The notes beneath the pieces were generated by a model. That model did not search any database. It was not told where the DNA came from and saw only the letters and a list, made by a program, of their open reading frames with translations. 64,000 nt of DNA from assembly GCA_046328995.1 (NCBI GenBank), contig JAXLVN010000003.1, forward strand, positions 62,001 to 126,000, read 5' to 3'. Shown here in pieces: positions 27,701 through 33,965 of this stretch. The stretch is from JADJXV01 sp046328995 (GTDB lineage: Bacteria; Bacteroidota; Ignavibacteria; Kapaibacteriales; UBA961). The position numbers and the translations under genes were made by a program. The first letter of the stretch is position 1, and each line of letters starts with the position of its first letter.

Positions 27701-28460
27701 CGAGGCGTATGTCAAGACCATTAAGCGTGATCTTGACACGGCAAGTAAGATTCAGCATGCGATTCTGCCGGATGCGAATAATCCATTCCCGAAGATTAAA
27801 GAATTCGGCATTTGCGCCGAAATGATTGCCGCCAAAGATGTTGGCGGCGATTTCTATGACTTTTTCCTGATTGATAAAGACCGCCTTGGGTTTGTTATGG
27901 CAGACGTTTCAGGCAAAGGTATGCCGGCCGCGCTCTTCATGGCTGTGAGCCGTACGATGCTCAAGTCCACGGCGCTCCTCGGCGGCAAGCCGGGCGATGT
28001 GCTGGAAATTGTGAATGATCTGCTGGCTGCTGAAAACGTATCAACTCTATTCGTGACAGTCTTTTACGGTATTCTCAATATCCGCACCGGCGAGGTCGAG
28101 TATGCCAATGGTGGGCATAATTTACCATTCATTCTCCGCAAAAACGGTGGGGTGGAAATGATGAAAAAGACGGGCGGAATGGGGCTCGCGATTATGGAAG
28201 AAATGCCGTTCGAAAATGCAAAACTCCAGCTCGAAAAGGGAGATGCGATGTTCCTTTATACCGATGGCGTGACAGAAGCAATGGACATTCACGACAATCT
28301 CTACACCGACCCGCGCCTCGAGGAGACACTCAAAAAACTTAATAAAAATGCTACCATTACTGATATAATGAATGGGGTGATTGCAGACGTAAAACGATTC
28401 GCAACCGGCGCGCCCCAAGCCGATGATATTACTGTTCTTACATTACGTTACGAAGGATGA
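24738..28460 (+). CDS. Membrane sensor: periplasmic propeller, GAF and SpoIIE-type PP2C phosphatase
   Basis: A 1240-residue one-component sensor. The signal peptide ends near LSAQ (residue 25). Residues ~45-660 form two-component-regulator propeller repeats (for example GLQNENVKFLFTDRQSGLWL), then a Y_Y_Y domain (about 690-755; RFEYVGANYDNSP, LPDGKYTFRVR). A membrane helix lies at 762-785 and a coiled coil follows. A GAF-like domain covers about 835-985, and a SpoIIE phosphatase ~997-1238 with DVGGDFYDFF and ADVSGKGMPAALFM metal-binding motifs. It should dephosphorylate a STAS protein in response to a periplasmic signal. Its stop is 3 bp from the RsbW-like kinase start, so the two are co-translated. 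Confidence 0.93.
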   Translation: MTNTRRYFLLLTALICLGTPLSAQVAVPAVPSAPAMRLPGVPQIRNYTPARYQAHGQNFGVTQDKRGLVYFANTSGVLEHDGATWRTIPTSGNSIVRSVVCDSTGRIYVGARGDFGYLVPDSTGATTFISLLSKVEKKDQDFLDVWRVFANHDGVWFITNTSVFHWNKNKITAIAAHQEILASYLVGGRIIVQERNFELYEIANGQFRKLPSAEIMAKSMEVVSMLQLSSGQTLVITANNGLYYYDYQRLTPYPTNAASVILANRLSEATLLSDGSLAIGTTRNGAILLDRSGALRSMLNKSAGLQNENVKFLFTDRQSGLWLALNNGISRVEMPSPLTFMTESKAPQGGVTDCKRHDGMLYCATYEGLYTLNEQSGGFATVSGISTTCWAILPTSKGLVAATSEGIYIVDKHVARKVTQGFSFSLCQSKTHANVIYAGEKNAVTVLKLGASGWTSSGSIPCPYNEIHEIAEDRDGWLWIPTIAKGILRFRAPADGAERPEIARFDTTHKLPSMLGNHISVIDGQAVMVTSDGILKLNTAKQVFEKDVHLDSALREGWFSRIYEDENGNLWTTSGNDKNLSLYRRTSDGHYHLEQTPFLPFASTTIWAILPAKDALWLGGPDGVIRYDESIAKNYKVPFPALIRKVTINADSLAFAGNYFDASRIPSLEQNPEFQPVLPYDKNTLRFEYVGANYDNSPANLYQIKLEGFDENWSDWLRDLQKEYTNLPDGKYTFRVRCKNIYGAISSEATYKFEILKPWFKTWWAYLAYFLLSAGTVWLLVRWRLQQAEKEKRELERVIEERTSEVVHQKEEIEIASAELANKNDELEKINAIVKSINAQIDFSEMLQSILEKTKRIIRGVQQAELLVLSADSGEYEAKAQLGWDEPREERLTLQEVEETYLLNTQEVYQDIYTAVAGEGKEINHSRAVMVVKVQDKVEGFLIIENTRKTNAFDDRDFSLLRNLKEHITSAFIKTKILGDLQVKNNLVEAYVKTIKRDLDTASKIQHAILPDANNPFPKIKEFGICAEMIAAKDVGGDFYDFFLIDKDRLGFVMADVSGKGMPAALFMAVSRTMLKSTALLGGKPGDVLEIVNDLLAAENVSTLFVTVFYGILNIRTGEVEYANGGHNLPFILRKNGGVEMMKKTGGMGLAIMEEMPFENAKLQLEKGDAMFLYTDGVTEAMDIHDNLYTDPRLEETLKKLNKNATITDIMNGVIADVKRFATGAPQADDITVLTLRYEG

Positions 28461-28463
28461 TGT

Positions 28464-28880
28464 ATGGAAAATCTAACCGTAGTAATCGCCAATAAACGTC
28501 CGGAAATTGCCCGTCTGAGCGGGATGATGGAGGAATTCATGGAGTCGAACGACGTTCCGATGAACGTAAGCTTCGCCATAGATCTAGCGCTCGACGAACT
28601 CCTAACAAACGTGATTAGTTACGGTTTTCCGGAGGGCGGTGAGCATACCATAACGGTGCAGGTGGACATATCTGAGACCGATGTCACGGTAAAAATATCC
28701 GACGAAGGCGTACCTTTCAATCCCTTAGCGCAGGACGAAGTCGATACCACGCTCTCGATCGACGAGCGTGAGATAGGAGGACTCGGCATCCATCTCGTCA
28801 AAAAAACGATGAATCATCTCGGCTACGAGCGAGTAGAGAATAGAAATGTGCTGACGCTGGTGAAGGCGCTGGCGGGGTAG
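28464..28880 (+). CDS. RsbW/SpoIIAB-like serine kinase (anti-sigma-type, HATPase)
   Basis: A 138-residue GHKL kinase. The ATP site is complete: N-box ALDELLTNVISYGF (about 43-56), G1 ISDEGVPFNPL (about 74-84) and G2 IGGLGIHLVKKTMN (about 101-114). Proteins of this type phosphorylate a STAS partner on serine and sequester a second partner, classically a sigma factor. No sigma factor is in the window, so the output partner is unknown. It directly follows the SpoIIE phosphatase (3 bp apart), and a STAS protein lies at 14509 in the same gene run. It is the last gene of that run; palindromic repeats follow. Confidence 0.94.
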   Translation: MENLTVVIANKRPEIARLSGMMEEFMESNDVPMNVSFAIDLALDELLTNVISYGFPEGGEHTITVQVDISETDVTVKISDEGVPFNPLAQDEVDTTLSIDEREIGGLGIHLVKKTMNHLGYERVENRNVLTLVKALAG

Positions 28881-28925
28881 GGGGAGTAAGGCAATAAACA
28901 AACCGTATGAAATTTAAAACCAACC

Positions 28926-29016
28926 GTAGGGGCGAATTGCATTCGCCCCAGTCAAGCAGGTAGGGCGATAGAGGTTCAAAAACAGAACAACCGTAGGGGC
29001 GAATTGCATTCGCCCC
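28926..29016. repeat. Two GTAG-headed palindromes (GGGCGAAT family), direct repeat
   Basis: Copies at 28926-28949 and 28993-29016, each starting with GTAGGGGCGAATTG and closing with CATTCGCCCC, within a 67-bp direct repeat that also contains AGTCAAGCAGGTAGGGCGAT. The palindrome lies 100-190 bp from the RAYT transposase gene at 29114. More copies are at 29823, 29947, 30071 and 35680-35744. GTAG followed by a palindrome is the layout of REP sequences mobilised by RAYT transposases. Confidence 0.92.
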
Positions 29017-29113
29017 AGTCAAGCAGGTAGGGCGATTGATACCACCCATAACATCAGACCCAAATCACCGAATTTGATATGTACATAAACTTCTATTTAT
29101 CTGCAATTTTTAC

Positions 29114-29674
29114 CTACCTCGATCCATTTAATTCATCCATACCCCACGTCGCAGGATTATTAATAATGTATTGAGAAATAGACTGTAGGGATGCAGCAGA
29201 ACGAATAACATGTTCGTAATAACTTCTCTGCCATACTTGAAATTCTGCAGCAAACTTACCGTTCATTTCAGTCCTTCCTCCATGTTTTAATCGAGTATTC
29301 TTCAATTCTCGTATCTGTTTGGTGACGGATGCCTTATATCCTCGTAAAATTGCAGCGATTGTAGTGGATGGCGTAGGAAGTTTATCGTTCGCTACCGGTT
29401 CAATTGTATGCAAATGAATAATCCCATGGATATGATTTGGCATAACGATGAAAGGTCCAAGATCGATATTCGTTCGAATTTCTGGAGTATGCATCCACTC
29501 CTTGTATGCTATTTCGCCGTAGGGATTTAATATCATAGCTCCGTTATGTATTTTGCCAAATAAACACGTGCGGTTATAACAACAAATAGTAATGAAATAT
29601 GCTCCTGCTTGAGAATAGTCGAATTCACGCAAACGAACTGATCTGCGGTGATGAATTAACGGGTTGAAGGTCAT
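29114..29674 (-). CDS. REP-associated tyrosine transposase (RAYT, Y1/HUH family)
   Basis: A 186-residue single-domain transposase of the IS200-related RAYT group. The typical start RRSVRLREFDYSQAGAYFIT is present. The HUH metal motif is in MPNHIHGIIHLH (about residues 79-90), and the tyrosine-containing end reads VWQRSYYEHVIRS with SQYIINNPATWG after it. The enzyme class nicks single-stranded REP hairpins at a GTAG tetranucleotide. It is flanked on both sides by GTAG-headed GGGCGAAT palindromes (28926-29016; 29823-30093), which looks like a complete REPtron. All expected residues are present, so it may be active. Confidence 0.92.
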   Translation of the reverse strand: MTFNPLIHHRRSVRLREFDYSQAGAYFITICCYNRTCLFGKIHNGAMILNPYGEIAYKEWMHTPEIRTNIDLGPFIVMPNHIHGIIHLHTIEPVANDKLPTPSTTIAAILRGYKASVTKQIRELKNTRLKHGGRTEMNGKFAAEFQVWQRSYYEHVIRSAASLQSISQYIINNPATWGMDELNGSR

Positions 29675-29807
29675 AGTGGTTAGTAGGTCAATGTTGTGGA
29701 AATTGGTTAATTGTGAAAATGTGAGGTTTGGTACGAAACGCGTTCGCCCAAACCGTCAAGGTGTATTTTTTTTAAATTCCGTGTACATCAATGGAATTTG
29801 GTGTGTA

Positions 29808-30120
29808 TGACGAGCAGGTGTCGGGCGAATGCAATTCGCCCCTACGGTATGTTTGATATTATTTCAATGTATCTACCCAACTGCCTGAAAAATAATAAAC
29901 TTCAAAACACATCATTGGCATTTGTTGTTTATGACGAGAAGGTGTCGGGCGAATGCAATTCGCCCCTACGGTATGTTTGATATTATTCCAATGTATCTAC
30001 CCAACTGCCTGAAAAATAATAAACTTCAAAACACATCATTGGCATTTGTTGTTTATGACGAGCAGGTGTCGGGCGGATGCAATTCGCCCCTACGGTATGT
30101 TTGAACGTTCTGCCAAAATT
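29808..30120. repeat. 124-bp tandem repeat containing a REP palindrome and a copy of the rlmI 3' end
   Basis: Units begin at 29808, 29932 and 30056 (period 124 bp). Each has a GGGCGAAT palindrome on the minus strand (29823-29845, 29947-29969, 30071-30093). The first two units are followed by a segment TCTACCCAACTGCCTGAAAA that matches the true 3' end of rlmI (TCTACCCAACAACCTGAAAA at 30120). Read on the minus strand, the copies still encode a tail like LKFIIFQAVG-stop, against LKFFIFQVVG-stop in rlmI. So the tandem unit was built from a gene tail plus a REP. Confidence 0.88.
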
Positions 30121-31293
30121 CTACCCAACAACCTGAAAAATAAAAAACTTCAAATACTCAGTCTCCGGCATGCCAAGCAGAATTGGATGATCCGGTGATT
30201 GCCCGCCGCGGAAGATAATCCGTACATTCCTGCCGAGTTTGGAAGCTTCGTGATGGATAATTTCGAGGAAAGTTTCTTCATAAATATGCTGTGAACAGCT
30301 TGCCGATACAAGGAATCCACCAATCGGAAGTAGTTGCAGAGCAAGGCGATTAATCTCGGCATACCCCTTTTTTGCAGCCGGCACATTCTTCTTGCTTTTA
30401 GTAAACGATGGCGGGTCGAGGATGACGCAATCCCAGGATTTTTTAGACGCGACCTCCGACTTCAAAAAAGCAAAGACATCTTCTTTTTGAAAGGAAGTAT
30501 TGGAGAGTGAATTGAGGGTTGCATTGCGTGCAGCCGCCGCCACTGCCGCACCCGAAATATCGACACCCACAGCTTCGGCTGCGCCGCCGGCAGCAGCATT
30601 GAGCGCAAATCCTCCTTGATTACAGAAACAGTCCACGATGCGCAGGTCGCGCGCTATCTCACGTACTTTCATGCGGTTAATTTTCTGGTCGAGGAAATAG
30701 CCGGTTTTTTGTCCGCCGAGCAGCGATACTGAGAGTTGCAGCCCATTTTCTGTGATGGCAATATCATCGGGAATTTCACCGAAAATCACGCCATCGCGGA
30801 GTTCGAGACCTTCGAGCTGTCGCAAATGCGACGTATTTTTCTCGCAAATACCTTTCGTGGCAGGGAATACTGCGAGCAAAGCGCTGACTATCATATCAAT
30901 TCTGCTATCCATTCCCGCCGATAAAATTTGCAACGAAAAATAGTCGCCGTAGCGGTCAATGACCACGCCCGGCAGCAAATCCGATTCACCAAATACAAGA
31001 CGGTAGCTTGTTTCTTCGCTGAAAATTCTTTGTCGGAGTGCTAGCGCAGATTGAAGGCGTTCGATGAAAAACTCCATGGACAATTCGTGAATCTTAGAAT
31101 TGAGCAACCGCACAGAAATCAAACTCTTAGGATTATACAGCCCTACACCGAACGATTCCCCCCGATGCGAGAGCACCTCGACGATACTTCCGCTTTCAAG
31201 CGCAGGCACGTCCTGTAATTCATTGCTAAATACCCAAGGATGTCCACCGCGAATGCGGCGGTCATGATGATTTTTAAGGCGGAGTTGGAACAT
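30121..31293 (-). CDS. rlmI: 23S rRNA m5C methyltransferase, RlmI family
   Basis: A 390-residue enzyme expected to methylate C5 of cytosine 1962 (E. coli numbering) in 23S rRNA using S-adenosylmethionine. The N-terminal PUA domain (residues 1-~75; HPWVFSNELQDVPAL) is followed by an EEHEA-like linker (to ~185) and the Rossmann methyltransferase with IVDCFCNQGGFALNAA (about 218-233), VGVDISGAAVAAAARNA and LDPPSFTKSKKN. The length is close to E. coli RlmI (396). Both ends of this gene exist as partial duplicates nearby: its 3' end in the 124-bp repeats and its first 55 bp at 32082-32136. The start is ATG at 31293. Confidence 0.95.
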   Translation of the reverse strand: MFQLRLKNHHDRRIRGGHPWVFSNELQDVPALESGSIVEVLSHRGESFGVGLYNPKSLISVRLLNSKIHELSMEFFIERLQSALALRQRIFSEETSYRLVFGESDLLPGVVIDRYGDYFSLQILSAGMDSRIDMIVSALLAVFPATKGICEKNTSHLRQLEGLELRDGVIFGEIPDDIAITENGLQLSVSLLGGQKTGYFLDQKINRMKVREIARDLRIVDCFCNQGGFALNAAAGGAAEAVGVDISGAAVAAAARNATLNSLSNTSFQKEDVFAFLKSEVASKKSWDCVILDPPSFTKSKKNVPAAKKGYAEINRLALQLLPIGGFLVSASCSQHIYEETFLEIIHHEASKLGRNVRIIFRGGQSPDHPILLGMPETEYLKFFIFQVVG

Positions 31294-31356
31294 GAGGAGA
31301 TGAGTTGATTGAAGTTGGTAGTGTCTTGAATTAAAAATAACGTGATAGCCGGAGTC

Positions 31357-31779
31357 TTATTCCGCATCGACCCAATTTTCTATTTGTATATTGAGGATTC
31401 GCTGCTTTTCTTTGACATTTCGTGTGACCAAAATGAAATTATTGGCAAGCGCGGTTGCAGCAATTAAACCATCAAAATCACTAATAGGAGTACCCATTTT
31501 CCGTAATCGAACTTTTTGCTCAGAAAAAAGCTCAAATGTTGGACGAATACTACAAATACGGTCTTGGAATACCGATTCAAATTGTCGTAAACGTTGTAGA
31601 TTCTGCTCCTTTTTTTCCGAAGCACTATTTGCAATTCCGTAATAGAGTTCAAGAATTGTAATTTCAGAAATATAGCAATTTTCAAAGCCGACATTTCTGA
31701 TTTTTCGATTCAGTTCAAACTGACCATTCAAAAAATAAATGCATATATTGGTGTCCAGTAAATAGCTCATATTGTCCAC
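31357..31779 (-). CDS. vapC: PIN-domain toxin (VapC family)
   Basis: A 140-residue PIN-domain ribonuclease. The four acidic residues expected for Mg2+ binding are visible: D9 in YLLDTNICIYF, E44 in ITILELYYGI, D100/D103 in PISDFDGLIAATAL and an N/V segment LVTRN. VapC toxins cut tRNA or rRNA and stop translation until their antitoxin neutralises them. It overlaps the antitoxin gene upstream by 13 bp, the normal antitoxin-first order. It lies in a piece of DNA bordered by two copies of the rlmI 5' end. AT-richer than rlmI, consistent with acquisition. Confidence 0.93.
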   Translation of the reverse strand: MDNMSYLLDTNICIYFLNGQFELNRKIRNVGFENCYISEITILELYYGIANSASEKKEQNLQRLRQFESVFQDRICSIRPTFELFSEQKVRLRKMGTPISDFDGLIAATALANNFILVTRNVKEKQRILNIQIENWVDAE

Positions 31780-32012
31780 GAAATATCAGTTTCTTTTGTT
31801 GTTCTTGCAGATATGATTGAGTCAATTACTGTTTCCGAATCAATACCTTCCAGCGACCCGAAAAGAGAATAAAAATCTTGCTCAGGGTTGTTGTCAGAGC
31901 TACCTTCCATCGGAATATCTTCTTCTCTAAATTTAATATGTAGTCGTTGAGCTAAGCCAACAAAAAGCTGATAATCTGCTTGGCTTTCCGGCTCAATAAT
32001 CAATGTTCGCAT
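31767..32012 (-). CDS. Antitoxin of the VapC toxin
   Basis: An 81-residue acidic protein upstream of and overlapping vapC by 13 bp, which by position is its antitoxin. The N-terminal segment MRTLIIEPESQADYQLFVGL resembles small antitoxins whose C-terminal part wraps the toxin (here SEVTVIDSIISARTTKETDI-like, residues ~58-76). No helix-turn-helix is obvious; the first ~40 residues may form a beta-alpha dimer domain. The assignment depends mainly on gene order and size. Confidence 0.78.
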   Translation of the reverse strand: MRTLIIEPESQADYQLFVGLAQRLHIKFREEDIPMEGSSDNNPEQDFYSLFGSLEGIDSETVIDSIISARTTKETDISWTI

Positions 32013-32081
32013 ACATTCCTCCTGAATAATTGTTTTGCAAAATTACGCACTTTCTTACCACCTCTTGCAAGCAGAGTATCT

Positions 32082-32136
32082 TGTCCACAGCGAATACGGC
32101 GGTCATGATGATTTTTAAGGCGGAGTTGGAGCATGA
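32082..32136 (-). pseudogene. Duplicated 5' end of rlmI
   Basis: 55 bp matching 31241-31295 at 52 positions (differences at the equivalents of 31248, 31255 and 31290). It covers the rlmI ATG and first 17 codons and then breaks off. The two copies lie 841 bp apart and enclose the vapC/antitoxin pair, so the pair and the duplication arose together or the pair was inserted near the gene start. Confidence 0.92.
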
Positions 32137-32160
32137 TTTTTAAATGTTTGAGAACACATA

Positions 32161-32430
32161 GCCCACGGCCTTAACCGTGGGAAGAAATGACGAATAACAA
32201 AGAATAAATTCCTGACCATAGCCCATGGTTTTAGCCGTGGGGAAGAGGAGGAGAACCAACCATTTCGACGATTTTACCAGTGGGAGAAAGAACGAATTAA
32301 ATATAAATATATCCCCAACCATTGCCCACGGTTTTAACCGTGGGAAGACGAAGAAAATCGACCATTTCGACGATTTTAACCGTTGAGAGAAATAACGAAT
32401 CTACAATTACAATTGATTGACCACGGTTTC
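32161..32430. repeat. Palindrome family B (CCCACGG...CCGTGGG), left cluster
   Basis: Clear copies at 32161-32181, 32221-32240 and 32324-32343, each GCCCACGG or GCCCATGG, then TTTTAAC or similar, then CCGTGGG. Degenerate copies (ACCATTTCGACGATTTTA.C) lie at about 32258 and 32361 and a last weak one near 32420. The cluster lies directly downstream of the IS200-like transposase gene at 32445, and a second cluster lies on the gene's other side. Confidence 0.88.
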
Positions 32431-32444
32431 ACCGCCGGTTGACA

Positions 32445-32873
32445 TCAAGCAACACCATACGCCTTCAACAAAGCACCATACTCCTGAATATACGTTCTCC
32501 TCTGATGATGAAGCTTTTGATTCTTGATGTATTCAACTACGTTCCCTATGCCTGATTCACTCACAGAAAACGCAGCGTAACCTGTTTGCCATGCAAATGG
32601 ATGCGGCAATAGTAGTTCGAGATTGATATAGTGAGAAGAGCTCCCCTTAATCTGCTTGACCACCTGAGCGATTGAGCGCTGAGAATGTAAACGAAACAAA
32701 CAATGGATGTGGTCCGGCATGCCGTTAATGATGCGAACCGGGCAACCAATCTCTCCGAGTTCGGAGGCGATAAAGCGGTATATTTTCTGTTCAATTTGCG
32801 GTGTGATCAACGGCTTCCGTTCCTTGGTCGCCCACACGGCATGGATCCATATTTTGTGAAATGAATGTGACAT
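32445..32873 (-). CDS. tnpA: IS200-like HUH (Y1) transposase TnpA
   Basis: A 142-residue single-strand transposase of the IS200/IS605 TnpA type. The start FHKIWIHAVWATKERKPLIT, the HUH motif MPDHIHCLF (about residues 52-60) and the C-terminal helix with the catalytic-tyrosine region FSVSESGIGNVVEYIKNQK (Y114) are all present, and HH follows. No accessory tnpB gene is near. It is flanked on both sides by family B palindromes (32161-32430 and 32958-33158), which could be its hairpin ends or derived short elements. It looks intact. Confidence 0.92.
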   Translation of the reverse strand: MSHSFHKIWIHAVWATKERKPLITPQIEQKIYRFIASELGEIGCPVRIINGMPDHIHCLFRLHSQRSIAQVVKQIKGSSSHYINLELLLPHPFAWQTGYAAFSVSESGIGNVVEYIKNQKLHHQRRTYIQEYGALLKAYGVA

Positions 32874-32957
32874 GGTATGGTGTTAAATTAGTTGTGAAAA
32901 AATGTGATGTAACCGAATTGTTTTTTTAGTAAAATAATGTATCCTCCGGAACACATT

Positions 32958-33158
32958 GCCCACGGTTTCAACCGTGGGGGGGGCGCGGTAAATTCCCGAT
33001 TATATCTCCCATGGTTGAAACCATGGGCTAAGGTATTAAATTTATTCGAATTATCATCCATCCCAAGCTCCATGATTGAAACCATGGGCTTGGGTGTTTA
33101 ACATGTTCAAATTATTCAAATTATCATCCAAATCTAGCCCATGGTTTCAACCATGGGC
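32958..33158. repeat. Palindrome family B, right cluster
   Basis: Copies at 32958-32980, 33008-33028, 33067-33089 and 33137-33158. The core is GCCCATGGTTTCAACCATGGGC or the variant GCCCACGG...CCGTGGGG; the inverted orientation GTTGAAAC also occurs. Spacing of copies is 45-70 bp. Both clusters flank the TnpA gene at 32445. No GTAG head is present, unlike the other palindrome families in this window. Confidence 0.88.
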
Positions 33159-33171
33159 TAGGGGATGGGTA

Positions 33172-33284
33172 TCACTCCACCTTCGGCGACTCCAACAATA
33201 CAAGTCCCTCCGTCCGCTGCAACTGATAATTAAGTTCCCAATCAGTCTTGAACATCGCCACCGGACGATGTTGATCAGCATTTG
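33172..33284 (-). pseudogene. Duplicated 3' end of prfC
   Basis: About 113 bp nearly identical to 33966-34078, offset 794 bp, with few differences until the match decays after ~33269. It starts exactly at the prfC stop codon and covers about the last 37 codons. It cannot be expressed as it lacks a start. Between it and the real prfC end lies the DUF433/PIN-like toxin-antitoxin pair. Confidence 0.92.
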
Positions 33285-33327
33285 CTATAGAACCCAGCCA
33301 TACGTACACAAATTAAACTGAGATATA

Positions 33328-33663
33328 TTATCCGAAAATTTCTAGAATGCCTATACTGTCAGTATCATTCAAGGAGATGATGGATGTTTTGTGATGTACT
33401 AAAACATCAGCTATATTTTGAGTCGTCTGATTCCCCAATCGCAACAAAATTACTTTGGGTGGGAAGCTATAGTTGAGTGAGAAATTGAGAAAGTCCTCAT
33501 CATTTGTAACGATAATCATATCATTTTGGAGGGCATAATCCCAAATTTCTTTATCAGTGGCAGGAATCGGTAGAGTTGTCTGCTCGACATGTATAGCATT
33601 GAATACACTCCCCAGTATCTTTACAATTCGCCACGATATATTTGCATCAATGAGAAGATTCAT
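33328..33663 (-). CDS. DUF5615 PIN-like toxin
   Basis: A 111-residue protein of the PIN-like DUF5615 group, commonly the toxin partner of DUF433 antitoxins. Visible acidic residues: D6 in LLIDANISWRI, the DKEIWDYA segment and TNDEDF, in the order expected for a PIN fold. The likely activity is RNA cleavage, as inferred from the fold. Its first 4 bp overlap the antitoxin gene end. It sits in a segment bounded by two copies of the prfC 3' end. Confidence 0.88.
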   Translation of the reverse strand: MNLLIDANISWRIVKILGSVFNAIHVEQTTLPIPATDKEIWDYALQNDMIIVTNDEDFLNFSLNYSFPPKVILLRLGNQTTQNIADVLVHHKTSIISLNDTDSIGILEIFG

Positions 33664-33893
33664 AACTCTGCCATCACTATACGTACAGACTGTTCCCGTT
33701 TAGCCGCAAATCCAAGTGCTGCAAATATTTGCTCTTGTGTTAATAATGGATAATCCTCCATTATTTCTGCGTAACTCATCCCCGAAGCAAGCCAGCTCAA
33801 AATATCCTCAACTGCAATTCGGGTACCTGTAATACATGGCTTCCCAAATCGTATTTCGGGGTTGATGCTGATTAGTTTTTGAAAGTTCTCCAT
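33660..33893 (-). CDS. DUF433-family antitoxin
   Basis: A 77-residue protein (from ATG 33893) with the DUF433 signature FGKPCITGTRIAVEDILSWL and GMSYAEIMEDYPLLTQEQI, a winged-helix-like DNA-binding fold found in antitoxins. An upstream in-frame ATG at 33926 would add 11 unlikely residues. It precedes and overlaps the DUF5615 toxin by 4 bp, the usual arrangement. It likely represses its own promoter, which must lie in 33894-33965. Confidence 0.9.
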   Translation of the reverse strand: MENFQKLISINPEIRFGKPCITGTRIAVEDILSWLASGMSYAEIMEDYPLLTQEQIFAALGFAAKREQSVRIVMAEL

Positions 33894-33965
33894 AGCTTTC
33901 TTTTCGATTGTGAATATTGTAAACATCCTTTTTCTTTATTCTTAGGTGATGTAGATTCACCCTCG

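Noticed and set aside
32958..33158. Tandem terminators
   Set aside because: The hairpins lack consistent T-runs and occur in clusters on both sides of a transposase, so a mobile-repeat origin is more likely.
33076..33321. Plus-strand frame over the duplicated prfC end
   Set aside because: It is antisense to prfC sequence and crosses two palindromes; the same peptide appears antisense to the real prfC.
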